The notes beneath the pieces are model-generated. The model worked only from the letters and a program-made list of their open reading frames with translations, did not search any database and had not been told where the DNA came from. The position numbers and the translations under genes are program-made. Shown here in pieces: positions 29,690 through 38,798 of a DNA stretch of 64,000 bases. Position 1 is the first letter of the stretch. Each line of letters opens with the position of its first letter. This DNA comes from Streptomyces minutiscleroticus (GTDB lineage Bacteria; Actinomycetota; Actinomycetes; Streptomycetales; Streptomycetaceae), in NCBI RefSeq assembly GCF_014650875.1, contig NZ_BMVU01000004.1, positions 1-64,000 on the forward strand, in the 5' to 3' direction.

Positions 29690-31352
29690 GTGACCGGCAG
29701 CGCGGGCACGCCCTCCGGGCCGCGCGGACCGCACGCCGGTCCGGCCGGCCGCCGCGACGAGGGCCGCGCCCCCGGGACCGGTTCCGGACAGGGGGCCGGA
29801 CCTCGGCCGAAGCCCCCGAACCACCCGAAGACCGGGAAACGGCCGAGAGCCGCCTCCGCCCCGGGAACCGGGCCGGGACCGAAGCCGGACGCCGGACCCA
29901 CCCCAGGAACAGTCCCCGAGCCGCAGCCGGACACCGGGACCGCCCCGGGGACCGGCCCCGTCCCGGGAGCCGCCGCGGTCTCCGTCCCCGCCCCGTCCCG
30001 CCCCGTCGCCGCTGGCTGCGGTGGACCGGAGTGGGGCCGTCGTGCTCCTCGTCGGCGCCACGGCCGCCGGCTGGGCGGCGTACGAGAGGCCGAGCGCCAA
30101 CATCACCTCGGACGACGACGGCGCCGCCGCGGAGCCGGCCCGGTACGAGAAGGAGCGGCCCACCGCGCCGGTGCGCGCCGCGCGGAACATCCTGCCGATC
30201 GGCTCCGACTCGCGCTCCGGCGACGGCAACCGCGCGTACGGCCGCGACCCGGGCACCGCGCGCTCGGACACCACGATCCTGCTGCACCTGGCCGCGGACC
30301 GGCGCAGCGCGACCGCGGTCTCGCTGCCCCGCGACCTGATGGTGGAGGTGCCGAGCTGCGCGCGGCGGGACGGCGGCCGCACGCGGCCGGTGTTCGCGAT
30401 GTCCGACCACGCCTTCCAGGGCGGCGGTTCGGCCTGCACGATCCGCACGGCCGAGCAGTTGACGGGCGTCCGCGTCGGCCACCACGTGGTCGTGGACTTC
30501 AGCGGCTTCAAGGACATGGTGGACGCCGTCGACGGCGTCGACGTGTGCCTCGAGGAACCGATCAGCGACAAGGCCGCCCGGCTCCGGCTCCCCGCGGGCC
30601 GGGTGCGGTTGGAGGCGAGCAGGCGCTGGGCTGCGTCCGCGCCCGCAAGCCGGTCGGCGACGGCAGCGACACGGACCGGATGGAACGCCGGCAGCGGTTC
30701 CTCGGCGCGCTCGTCACCAAGGTGCGCAGCGATGGCGTACTGCTGAATCCGGTGAAGCTCTGTCCGGTGCTCGACGCGGCCACCCGCGCTCACCACGGAC
30801 CCGGCCCTGGCGAGCCTGCGGGGCCTGTACGACCTCGTGCGCGGCATGCGGGACATCCCCACAGAACGGGTGCGGTTCCTGACCGTTCCGCGCGAGTCGT
30901 ACGTCTACGACGCCAATCGCGACCGGCTCGTCGAACCCGAGGCGGAGAAACTCTTCCGACGGCCGCGGAAGGACGAGCCCGTCGCCGTCGCGCGGGGACT
31001 TCCGGTGGATTCCGGCGCACGGCACGACAGGACGGCGGCGGGCCCGGGCGGCGTGTCGACGCAGGACAGCGCATTGGAGTCGGACAATCACAATAAGTAC
31101 GGAAAGGTGCGCGCGGGCGGCGGAAAACTTCCCGGAATCGAGCCGGGCGCGCCCGCCCGTTCCACGGACCCCGTCCCCACTTTCCGCGGAAACACCGCCG
31201 CCGAGGACACATGCACGTGGCTTCCGAACGCACCTACGAGTAAAGCCGAAACCAAGCCGTCGGAACTTCCTCCAGGGAAATGGGGCAATTGCCCAGTTGT
31301 ATGGACGTGTAATTTGTCACCGCCGTCGCTTGACGCCGAGAGTGCCGGATAG
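29690..31352 (+). pseudogene. LCP (LytR-CpsA-Psr) family gene, disrupted by about four frameshifts
   Basis: LCP-like sequence is spread over all three forward frames. From GTG at 29690 (after GGAGGGGGAGCAGCA) a Pro/Gly-rich cytoplasmic part runs in one frame. The pre-membrane RRRWLRWTGVG is in a second. The membrane segment and catalytic core (AVVLLVGATAAGWAAYERPS, NILPIGSDSRSGDGN, RSDTTILLHLAADRRSATAV, VSLPRDLMVEVP) are in a third. GEQALGCVRARKPVGDGSDTDRM is back in the first, and SLRGLYDLVRGMRDIPTERVRF is in the third again. Breaks map near 29995, 30033-30036 (a G run), 30613-30616 (GAGGCGAG for expected GAGGGCGAG) and 30785-30791 (CGCG for expected CGCGCG). The end is taken from the last open frame; the tail past TFRGNTAAEDTC may be non-native. 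It is either a decaying gene or sequencing indels. Confidence 0.75.
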
Positions 31353-31408
31353 TGTGAGCGGTCCGGTGCACCCGGCCATGAGGTCGCGCACTGCTGGAGA
31401 CTGACCGA

Positions 31409-31432
31409 GCGCCTTTTTGAGGGGGAAGGCGC
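31409..31432 (+). terminator. Hairpin upstream of the second LCP gene
   Basis: GCGCCTT and AAGGCGC form a 7-bp stem around TTTGAGGGGG, in the 111-bp gap after the disrupted LCP gene. It could be a weak terminator or a structured leader for the next gene. Confidence 0.35.
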
Positions 31433-31463
31433 CGCGTGGCCCCGACGGAGGACTCAGACAACC

Positions 31464-33236
31464 GTGGACGCGCAAGGCCGTGGGCGGGCGGACGACATCG
31501 ACCCCGCAGACCAGTGGGTACTCAACCCCGACACCGGTGACTACGAACTGCAACTGCAGCCTTCCGGAGAGCAACCGTCCGTACCCCGCCCCCGGGGTCG
31601 CGGCACCGCCGCCGCGAAGGCCGCCACCGGCTCCCGCAGCGGCTCCGGGACCGGCACCGCCGCCCCGCCCCGCACCCGCACCGCGCCGGGCCGCCGGGGG
31701 GAGCCGGAGCAGCTGCCGGGCCAGCGCCGGCGGCGCGGCGCCCCGGCGGAGGAGCCGCCCGGCCGCCGCCGGGGCCGCACGAAGCCGAAGAAGTCGAAGA
31801 GCAAGAAGATCCTGGTGTGGACGGGCGGTTCGCTGGCCCTCGTCCTGGTCGCCGTCACAGGCGGGGCCTACCTGTACCTGAAGCACCTCGAGGGCAACGT
31901 CGCCACGACGGACGTCGCCGGCGCGGGCGCGGACGGCTTCAGCAAGGACGAGGCCTTCAACGTCCTCATCATCGGCACGGACAAGCGCACCGGCGAGGGC
32001 AACGAGGGCTACGGCGACACGGGCAGCGTCGGGCACGCCGACACCAACATCCTGCTGCACGTCTCCAAGGACCGGACGAACGCGACCGCGATGAGCATCC
32101 CGCGCGACCTCATCGTCGACGTGCCGGACTGCCCGACGAAGCAGGCGGACGGCTCCACCGAGGTCGTCGCCGGGACGCAGAACGCCCGCTTCAACACGAG
32201 CCTCGGCCAGGACGGCCGCGACGCCGGCTGCACCATGCGCACGGTCGAGGAACTCACCGGCATCCCCGTCGACCACTTCATGATGGCCGACTTCAACGCG
32301 GTCAAGACGCTCACCACGGCGGTGGACGGCGTCGAGGTCTGCCTGGCCAAGGCCGTCGACGACCCCGACTCGCACCTGAAGCTGCCGGCCGGCAAGTCGA
32401 AGGTCGAGGGCGAGCAGGCGCTGGCCTTCGTCCGCACCCGGCACAGCTTCGGCAACCAGGGCGACCTCGACCGCATCAAGATCCAGCAGCAGTTCCTGGG
32501 CTCGCTGATGCGCAAGATGAGCTCCAGCGACACCCTCACCAGCCCCACCAAGCTGGTGAAGCTGGCCGAGGCCGCCACCAAGGCGCTGACCGTGGACACC
32601 GGCATCGGCAACGTGAACGCCCTGAAGGACATGGCCCTGGAGCTGAAGAAGGTGCCGCCGAAGAACATCACCTTCGCCACGCTGCCGGTGGACGACAACC
32701 CCGCCGAGAAGGTGAAGGCGACCGTCGTCGTCAGAGAGGCGGACGCGGAACCGCTGTTCGCGATGATCAGAGACGACGTCTCGCTGACCGAGGTGAAGCA
32801 GCAGGAGAAGAAGGAGAAGGCCGAGGTGGCCGCCCGCCTGAAGGGCGCCAAGGCCGACGCCTCCGAGGTCCGGGTCAGGGTCATGAACGGCGGCGCCAAG
32901 GCGGGTTCCGCCCAGGAGACCCTCCAGTGGCTGCAGATCGACGAGGGCGTGACGAAGTCCGAGAACGCGGGCAACGCCCCGAAGACGCTGAAGAAGACGA
33001 CGCTGGAGTACGCGCCCGACCAGGCCGACCAGGCCCGCCGGCTCGCCGACATCATGGGCCTGTCGGGGTCCGCGATGAAGCCCGGCGAGAGCGTCGAGAA
33101 CTCCCAGGGCCTGCCGGCCATGACCCTGACCCTGGGCGAGGACTTCAAGGGTGCCGGGGTGTCGCTGACCGCGCCGACGGAGGCACCCAAGGGCGTCTCG
33201 AAGTCCACCGCGGACAAGGTCGAGTGCGCCCGGTGA
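31464..33236 (+). CDS. LCP family protein with C-terminal LytR_C domain
   Basis: LCP enzymes are membrane-anchored phosphotransferases that attach polyprenyl-linked glycopolymers (teichoic acid-like or polysaccharide) to peptidoglycan. This 590-residue protein has a basic, disordered cytoplasmic N-terminus (1-115), one membrane segment (about 116-138) and an external LCP domain (about 165-400). Motifs are NVLIIGTDKRTGEGN, HADTNILLHVSKDRTNATAM, SIPRDLIVDVP and FVRTRHSFGNQGDLDRIKIQQQFL, containing the conserved Asp and Arg residues. The C-terminal LytR_C-like domain (about 465-565) begins VRVRVMNGGAKAGSAQETLQWL. GTG start; GGAGGA is about 12 nt upstream. A terminator-like hairpin follows. Confidence 0.93.
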   Translation: MDAQGRGRADDIDPADQWVLNPDTGDYELQLQPSGEQPSVPRPRGRGTAAAKAATGSRSGSGTGTAAPPRTRTAPGRRGEPEQLPGQRRRRGAPAEEPPGRRRGRTKPKKSKSKKILVWTGGSLALVLVAVTGGAYLYLKHLEGNVATTDVAGAGADGFSKDEAFNVLIIGTDKRTGEGNEGYGDTGSVGHADTNILLHVSKDRTNATAMSIPRDLIVDVPDCPTKQADGSTEVVAGTQNARFNTSLGQDGRDAGCTMRTVEELTGIPVDHFMMADFNAVKTLTTAVDGVEVCLAKAVDDPDSHLKLPAGKSKVEGEQALAFVRTRHSFGNQGDLDRIKIQQQFLGSLMRKMSSSDTLTSPTKLVKLAEAATKALTVDTGIGNVNALKDMALELKKVPPKNITFATLPVDDNPAEKVKATVVVREADAEPLFAMIRDDVSLTEVKQQEKKEKAEVAARLKGAKADASEVRVRVMNGGAKAGSAQETLQWLQIDEGVTKSENAGNAPKTLKKTTLEYAPDQADQARRLADIMGLSGSAMKPGESVENSQGLPAMTLTLGEDFKGAGVSLTAPTEAPKGVSKSTADKVECAR

Positions 33237-33276
33237 GCACCGGGTGACGCACCGAACAACAAGGTAACCATTCGGG

Positions 33277-33308
33277 TCCGTCCTGCGTCTGACTGGGCGC
33301 AGGACGGA
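33277..33308 (+). terminator. Hairpin terminator between LCP genes
   Basis: TCCGTCCTGCG and CGCAGGACGGA form a perfect 11-bp stem with a 10-nt loop, followed by TCTGTGT. It lies 41 bp after one LCP gene and 39 bp before the next. Confidence 0.65.
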
Positions 33309-33346
33309 TCTGTGTCGCGGCGCGGCAGGGCGGGGAGGCAGGGGAG

Positions 33347-35062
33347 ATGGCGCGGAGCGGTGTGCGCGGAGAGGGGGCACCACCGGGTGCCCCGCAGGCG
33401 GACGACCTCGGCTGGGACGAGAGCCTGTACGAGAAGGACGGCGGCGGCCGGGCGAAGGGCCGGGCCGGGAGCGGCGACGGGGACAAGGACGGCGACGGCG
33501 GTGACGGGCCACCGGGCTCTCCGGACGACCCGCAGAGATCCGGCGGCGCGGCGGGCCGCGGCGACGGCGTCCGTCCGCCGCGGCGCAGACGCCGCGTCCT
33601 GCGCTGGTCGGCGACGGTCCTGTCGGTCCTGATACTCGGGACCGCCGGCGCGGGCTACGTGTACTACCAGCACCTGAACGACAACATCAAGAAGGACGAC
33701 CTGAACCTCGGCGACAGCAAGGTCGCCAAGCCGACGCCCAACGCCGCGGGCCAGACGCCGCTGAACATCCTGCTGATCGGCTCGGACGCGCGGGACACCA
33801 AGGAGAACCAGAAGCTGGGCGGCGCCAGGGAGACCTTCAACGGCGTGCCCCTGGCCGACGTGCAGATGCTGCTGCACCTCTCCGCGGACCGCACCAACAT
33901 GTCCGTCATCAGCATGCCGCGCGACACCCTCGTGCAGATCCCCAAGTGCACCGACCCGGACACCGGCAAGGTGTACGCGGCGAGCAACGGCCGGACGATG
34001 ACGAACCAGAGCCTCGGCCACGGCGGCCCGGGCTGCACCGTCGCCACCTGGCAGGAGCTCACCGGCATCCACATCGACCACTTCATGAAGATCGACTTCG
34101 CGGGCGTGGTGTCGATGGCGGACGCGATCGGCGGCGTCCCCGTGTGCGTGAAGGACAACATCCACTCCCGCGACGGCGCGGGCCACGGCTCGGGCCTGAA
34201 GCTGGAGAAGGGCACGACGTACGTCAAGGGCGAGCAGGCCCTGCAGTGGCTGCGCACGCGCTACGGCTTCGAGGACGGCAGCGACCTCGCCCGCGCCAAG
34301 GCGCAGCACATGTACATGAGCTCGATGGTCCGCCAGCTCCGCGAGAACGCCACCCTGACCAACCCCAACAAGCTGCGCAGGCTGGCGGAGACGGCGACGC
34401 GGGCGATCACCGTCGACCAGGCGCTCGGCTCGGTGAAGGACCTGTACGACCTGGCGGTCGAGTTGCGCAAGGTGCCCACCGACCGCATCACGATGACGAC
34501 GATGCCGAACCGCTACGTCGGCGCGCGCGTGGAGCCCACGGAGGATGCCGAGACGCTGTTCCGGATGGTGCGCGAGGACGCGGCGCTCGACGGCAAGGAC
34601 GAGAAAAGGAAGAAGAAGGCGGACGAGGTGTCGAAGGACCCGTCCGCTCCCGACGACGAGATCTCCGTCCTGGTGCAGAACGGCACGCGCACGTCCACGC
34701 TGGCCCCGGTGGGCGGCCGCGCCAACGCCGTCGTCCAGGCGCTCGCCGGCGAGGGCTTCGCCCGGGCGACGGCGGACCCGGCGACGGCCGCCGGGCGGGA
34801 GACGACGGTCGTCCGCTATCCCAGCGCGGAGCTGGAGGGCGACGCCCAGCGGGTCGCCAAGGCCCTGGGCGTCCCCCTGAGTTCGGTGGAGAAGTCCACG
34901 GACGTCACGGGCGTGACGCTGGTCGTGGGCGCGGACTGGCGCGAGGGCACGGCGTACGAGGCCGGGGAGGAGAAGAAGGACGAACTCCCCGACACGGCCG
35001 ACGAGCTGAACGCCTCGGACACCGAGGCCTGCATGAAGGTGAACCCGGCGTTCACCTGGTAG
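33347..35062 (+). CDS. LCP family protein with LytR_C domain
   Basis: This 571-residue LCP paralogue has a Gly/Asp-rich cytoplasmic N-terminus with an Arg cluster (PPRRRRRVLRW, about 78-87), one membrane segment (about 86-108) and an external LCP domain. Motifs are NILLIGSDARDTKENQKLGG, LADVQMLLHLSADRTNMSVIS, MPRDTLVQIPKC and WLRTRYGFEDGSDLARAKAQHMYM. The LytR_C-like domain starts near residue 440 (DEISVLVQNGTRTSTLAPVG). Two cysteine pairs in the external part may form disulfides. ATG start directly after GGCAGGGGAG. It probably transfers a cell-wall glycopolymer; the substrate is not predictable. Confidence 0.93.
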   Translation: MARSGVRGEGAPPGAPQADDLGWDESLYEKDGGGRAKGRAGSGDGDKDGDGGDGPPGSPDDPQRSGGAAGRGDGVRPPRRRRRVLRWSATVLSVLILGTAGAGYVYYQHLNDNIKKDDLNLGDSKVAKPTPNAAGQTPLNILLIGSDARDTKENQKLGGARETFNGVPLADVQMLLHLSADRTNMSVISMPRDTLVQIPKCTDPDTGKVYAASNGRTMTNQSLGHGGPGCTVATWQELTGIHIDHFMKIDFAGVVSMADAIGGVPVCVKDNIHSRDGAGHGSGLKLEKGTTYVKGEQALQWLRTRYGFEDGSDLARAKAQHMYMSSMVRQLRENATLTNPNKLRRLAETATRAITVDQALGSVKDLYDLAVELRKVPTDRITMTTMPNRYVGARVEPTEDAETLFRMVREDAALDGKDEKRKKKADEVSKDPSAPDDEISVLVQNGTRTSTLAPVGGRANAVVQALAGEGFARATADPATAAGRETTVVRYPSAELEGDAQRVAKALGVPLSSVEKSTDVTGVTLVVGADWREGTAYEAGEEKKDELPDTADELNASDTEACMKVNPAFTW

Positions 35063-35094
35063 CGGGAGACGGCGGGAGCCGCCGCCCGGCGGGA

Positions 35095-35136
35095 ACGGGG
35101 GAAGCCGGGGCGGCGAGGGCCGGGCGGCTTCCCCGT
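35095..35136. terminator. Hairpin terminator between convergent LCP and GT2 genes
   Basis: ACGGGGGAAGCCG pairs with CGGCTTCCCCGT (12 bp, one bulged G) 33 bp past the LCP stop codon. The rest of the 235-bp gap is low-complexity CCGG(G/A)ACGG repeats. Confidence 0.6.
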
Positions 35137-35297
35137 GCCGGGGCGGCGGCCGGCACCGCCGACCGGACGGCCCGCCGGACAGCCGGGACGACGGGCGGCC
35201 GGGACGGCCGACGGTCAGCGGCCCGGACGGCGGGCCACCGGGGCGGTCGGCGGCGGGGTCGGCCCGCGTCGCGGCGGGCCGGATGCCTGACGGGGTG

Positions 35298-36326
35298 TCA
35301 GTCCGCGGCGAGGACCGCCGGCCGCCGGGACGCGATGACCTTCTTCGCCAGCGACTTGGGACTGGTCAGGAAGCCCCAGCCCCACGACATGTGCATCGTG
35401 GCCAGGGCGACGGGGATCTGCAGCCGCGCCTTCAGCGGCAGGCCGCGCCCCGCGGGCACGGAGCCCGCCGCGATGGCCGCGAGGTAGGCGCCCGGGACCG
35501 CGAAGCCCCACGGGGTGAGCACGGCGCCGACGACGACGCCCGCGGCGATCGCGCACACCGCGGTCGGCGGCGCGAGGTAGCGCAGGTTGATCGAGCCCTC
35601 GTGGTAGCGGGCGACGACGTGGCGCCAGCGGCCGTAGTCCTTGTACTGCTTGGCGAGCGCGCGCACGCTCGGCCGCGGGCGGTAGGAGACCTTCAGCTCG
35701 GGCGAGAACCAGATGAGGCCGCCCGCCTCGCGGATGCGGAAGTTCAGCTCCCAGTCCTGGGCGCGGACGAACTCCTCGTTGTAGCCGCCCTGCTGCTCCA
35801 GGGCCTCGCGGCGGAAGACCCCGAGGTACACGGTCTCGGCGGCGCCGGCCGCGCCGCCCGTGTGGAACGCCGCGTTGCCCACGCCGATCCTGGAGGTCAT
35901 CGCGGCGGCGACCGCGTGCTCCCAGTCGTTCTCGCCCTCGGCGTGCATGATGCCGCCGACGTTCTGCGCACCGGTCTCGTCCAGCAGCCGTACGGCCGTG
36001 GCGATGTAGTTCGGCGAGAGCATGCCGTGCCCGTCGACGCGCACCACGACGGGGTGGCGGGATGCCTTGATCGCCGCGTTCAGCGCGGCGGGCGTGCGGC
36101 CCGTCGGGTTCGGCACCGTGTGCACGCGCGGGTCCTCGGCCACCAGCTCGGCGGCGATCTCGTCCGTGCGGTCCGTGGAGGGACCGAGGGCGATCACGAC
36201 CTCCATCTCGCCCGCGTACTCCTGGGCGAGGATCGCTTGGACGGCGCCGCGCAGATGCCGCTCCTCGTTGAGGACCGGCATGATCACGGAAACGGCGGGA
36301 AGTTGCACGTCGGGCTTCGCGTTCAT
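35298..36326 (-). CDS. Glycosyltransferase family 2 (ExoA-like)
   Basis: This 342-residue GT-A glycosyltransferase has the N-terminal motif AVSVIMPVLNEERHLRGAVQAIL, the metal-site region VVVRVDGHGMLSPNYIATAV and the acceptor-site motif FVRAQDWELNFRIREAGGLIW. Two or three hydrophobic segments lie near the C-terminus (about 245-300: AVCAIAAGVVVGAVLTPWGF and VPGAYLAAIAAGSV), suggesting action on a lipid-linked sugar at the membrane. It resembles succinoglycan-type ExoA transferases. It is embedded in the LCP cluster and divergent from the next LCP gene, so making a glycopolymer that LCP proteins attach is an attractive inference. Confidence 0.88.
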   Translation of the reverse strand: MNAKPDVQLPAVSVIMPVLNEERHLRGAVQAILAQEYAGEMEVVIALGPSTDRTDEIAAELVAEDPRVHTVPNPTGRTPAALNAAIKASRHPVVVRVDGHGMLSPNYIATAVRLLDETGAQNVGGIMHAEGENDWEHAVAAAMTSRIGVGNAAFHTGGAAGAAETVYLGVFRREALEQQGGYNEEFVRAQDWELNFRIREAGGLIWFSPELKVSYRPRPSVRALAKQYKDYGRWRHVVARYHEGSINLRYLAPPTAVCAIAAGVVVGAVLTPWGFAVPGAYLAAIAAGSVPAGRGLPLKARLQIPVALATMHMSWGWGFLTSPKSLAKKVIASRRPAVLAAD

Positions 36327-36452
36327 CGCGGCTTACGTTACCGCGAACGGGGGACGCGGAGGCGTGCCGCCCCGGTGGTGCACCGGGCAGCAGATCGTAT
36401 GGGCCTACGGTGCTCACAGATCGCCCGTTCGGCCGCCGTGGAGGTGCTCCTC

Positions 36453-37934
36453 TTGCCCACGCCGCCCCGCTCCCCCGGCTCCGCGCGGGGACGTGCCCGG
36501 TTCTCCCTGTTCCGGGGCGGCGGTACCGGGCGGCCGGAGGGCGGCGGGCGGCGCGGCGCGCGCTGGGCCGGACGGGCCGCGACGGCGCTGTCGGTCGGCG
36601 TCCTGGGGGTGGCCGGGGTCGGGCACGTACTGGTCGGCGGGCTCACCTCCGACATCGCCCGCGTCGACCCCTTCAAGGACATGAAGAACCGCCCGCAGGG
36701 GGGCGACGGCATGAACATCCTGCTCGTCGGCACCGACGGCCGGGACCGCCTCACGCCGGAGGAGAAGCGCAGGTACCGGCTGGGCGGGGAGCCCTGCCAC
36801 TGCACGGACACGGTGATGATCGTGCACCTCTCGGCGGACCGGGACCGGGCCAGCGTGGTGAGCCTGCCGCGCGACTCGTACGCCGAGACGCCCGCGCACA
36901 CCGACCACACCACCGGGGAGCGGCACGGGCCGCACCCGGTCAAGCTGAACGCGGCGTACGCGGAGGGCGGCCCGGAGCTGACCGTGCGGACCGTCGAGCA
37001 CATGACGCACGTGAGGATCGACCACTACCTGGAGGTCGACTTCGTCAGCTTCATGAGGACGGTGGACGTGCTCGGCGGGGTGGAGCTGTGCACGGCGCGG
37101 CCGCTGAAGGACGCGTACACCGGCCTGGACCTGCCCGCCGGCAAGCACGACCTGAACGGCGGGCAGGCCCTGCAGTACGTGCGCTCGCGCCACGTCGACG
37201 GGGCCGCGGACCTGGGGCGGATGCAGCGCCAGCAGCGGTTCATGGCGGCGCTGATCGCGCGGGCCGGCTCGTCCGGGGTGCTGCTGAACCCGGTGAAGTT
37301 CCGCGCCGTGACGCGGGCCGTGCTCGGGTCGGTGCGCGCGGACGAGGGGTTCGGGGCGGACGAGCTGGTGGGCCTCGGACGGGCGATGCGGAGCTTCTCG
37401 CCCGCATCCTCGGAGTTCACGACCGTGCCGGTCGGGAACGTGGCGTACCCGGTGGAGGGCATCGGGTCGACGGTGAAGTGGGACGACAGGAAGGCGGAGA
37501 AGGTCTTCGCGGCGCTGCGCGAGGACCGGCCGCTCGCGCCGTACGGCGGGAGGAGACCGGTGGCGCTGGTCGACGTGGCGCCGGAGCGGATCCGGGTCCA
37601 GGTCGAGAACGGCACGGCGGCGGCGGGGCTGGCCGAGCGGGTCGACGCCGCGCTGGCCGCGACGGGCTTCCGCACCACGGGCGCGCCGGTGAACTCCCAG
37701 GAGCACGGCGTGCGCCGCACGGTCGTGGCGTACGACCCGGGCTGGGACCGCTCGGCGAAGTCCCTCGCGGCGGCCCTGCCGGGCAGCGTGCTGCGGTCGG
37801 TCCCCGGCCAGGGCGCGACCCTGAGGGTGATCGTGGGTTCGGAGTCCCACCGGGTCCGCGGCGTCCGCGTGGACGCCGCCGCGGAGGCCGGGTCGGACCC
37901 GGTGCGGGGCGACGAGGTGGTGTGCGGCGGCTGA
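36453..37934 (+). CDS. LCP family protein with LytR_C domain
   Basis: This 493-residue LCP paralogue begins MPTPPRSPGSARGRARF. A membrane segment lies at about 42-62, followed by the external motifs NILLVGTDGRDRLTPEEKRRYRLGG, HCTDTVMIVHLSADRDRASV, SLPRDSYAETP, KLNAAYAEGGPELTVRTVEHM and YVRSRHVDGAADLGRMQRQQRF. The LytR_C-like part starts RIRVQVENGTAAAGLAERVD. The start is taken as TTG at 36453 because GGAGGTG precedes it at normal spacing and the N-terminus matches orthologues. ATG at 36399 is an alternative. Insertions such as CHC are typical of this subgroup. Confidence 0.9.
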   Translation: MPTPPRSPGSARGRARFSLFRGGGTGRPEGGGRRGARWAGRAATALSVGVLGVAGVGHVLVGGLTSDIARVDPFKDMKNRPQGGDGMNILLVGTDGRDRLTPEEKRRYRLGGEPCHCTDTVMIVHLSADRDRASVVSLPRDSYAETPAHTDHTTGERHGPHPVKLNAAYAEGGPELTVRTVEHMTHVRIDHYLEVDFVSFMRTVDVLGGVELCTARPLKDAYTGLDLPAGKHDLNGGQALQYVRSRHVDGAADLGRMQRQQRFMAALIARAGSSGVLLNPVKFRAVTRAVLGSVRADEGFGADELVGLGRAMRSFSPASSEFTTVPVGNVAYPVEGIGSTVKWDDRKAEKVFAALREDRPLAPYGGRRPVALVDVAPERIRVQVENGTAAAGLAERVDAALAATGFRTTGAPVNSQEHGVRRTVVAYDPGWDRSAKSLAAALPGSVLRSVPGQGATLRVIVGSESHRVRGVRVDAAAEAGSDPVRGDEVVCGG

Positions 37935-38118
37935 CCGGGCCGCCCGGCCGGGGGCGGCGGACCGCCGGGACCGCACGGGGCGGCGCCGCATGCCGGGGCC
38001 GAGGGGCACCGCACCGGCAACCGGGACCGGGCACCGCGGCGCCGCGGGCCGCCCGGCTCCGGCGTGCACCGGCCTCCGGCACCCGCCGGGACACCCGCTC
38101 GCCCGGCGGCGTCCCGCC

Positions 38119-38667
38119 TCAGTCGTCGAGGCCCTCCGCCGCCCGCTTCTCGCGCAGCTCCATGATCGCGCGGCGGCGGGCGAGGCGGTGGGTGCGGCGG
38201 ATCTGGGCCTCCTGGCAGCGGCGCCGGTCGCGCTCGGTCTCGGGTATCACCGGCGGTACGGGGCGGGGCTTGCCGTCGGCGTCGACCGCGGCGAAGACGA
38301 GGTAGGCGGAGCCGACCTGCTGGGGCGGGGTCGACTCGTTCCAGCGCTCGGCGAGGACGCGCACGCCGACCTCCATGGAGGTCCGGCCGGTCCAGTTCAC
38401 CTGCGCCTTGACGTGGACCAGGTCGCCGACCCGGACCGGCTCCAGGAAGGCCATCTCGTCCATGGAGGCGGTGACGGCCGGGCCGCCGGAGTGCCGGCCG
38501 GCCACGGCACCGGCCGCGTCGTCGACCAGTTTCATGATCACGCCACCGTGCACCGTTCCCAGGAGGTTGGTGTCGCTGTGGGTCATGATGTGGCTGAGGG
38601 TGGTGCGGGAGGCCGAGGTCGGCTTGCCCGGAATACCGTTTTCCGAGGCGGGGGCCTGGTCTGTCAT
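38119..38667 (-). CDS. Acyl-CoA thioesterase, hotdog fold
   Basis: This 182-residue protein is of the cytosolic acyl-CoA hydrolase type, splitting acyl-CoA into free acid and CoA. The hotdog domain shows LSHIMTHSDTNLLGTVHGGVIMKLVDDAAGAVAGRHSGG and VTASMDEMAFLEPVRVGDLVHVKAQVNWTGRTSMEVGVRV. The catalytic aspartate region is in NLLGTVHGG...DDAAG. The C-terminal tail is Arg-rich (RRRCQEAQIRRTHRLARRRA). ATG with AAGGTGG upstream. It interrupts the LCP genes and is convergent with one of them. Confidence 0.92.
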   Translation of the reverse strand: MTDQAPASENGIPGKPTSASRTTLSHIMTHSDTNLLGTVHGGVIMKLVDDAAGAVAGRHSGGPAVTASMDEMAFLEPVRVGDLVHVKAQVNWTGRTSMEVGVRVLAERWNESTPPQQVGSAYLVFAAVDADGKPRPVPPVIPETERDRRRCQEAQIRRTHRLARRRAIMELREKRAAEGLDD

Positions 38668-38798
38668 GGCGTCCACCTTATGCCCGGGGCATGCCCGGGG
38701 CGTGCGGCCGATGCTTTGCATCAGCTCTGCAACAGCCCGGACCCCAATTTCCACGGACTCTTGTAAGGGACACAGCAGGGCACTGCACACTGGGGCTC

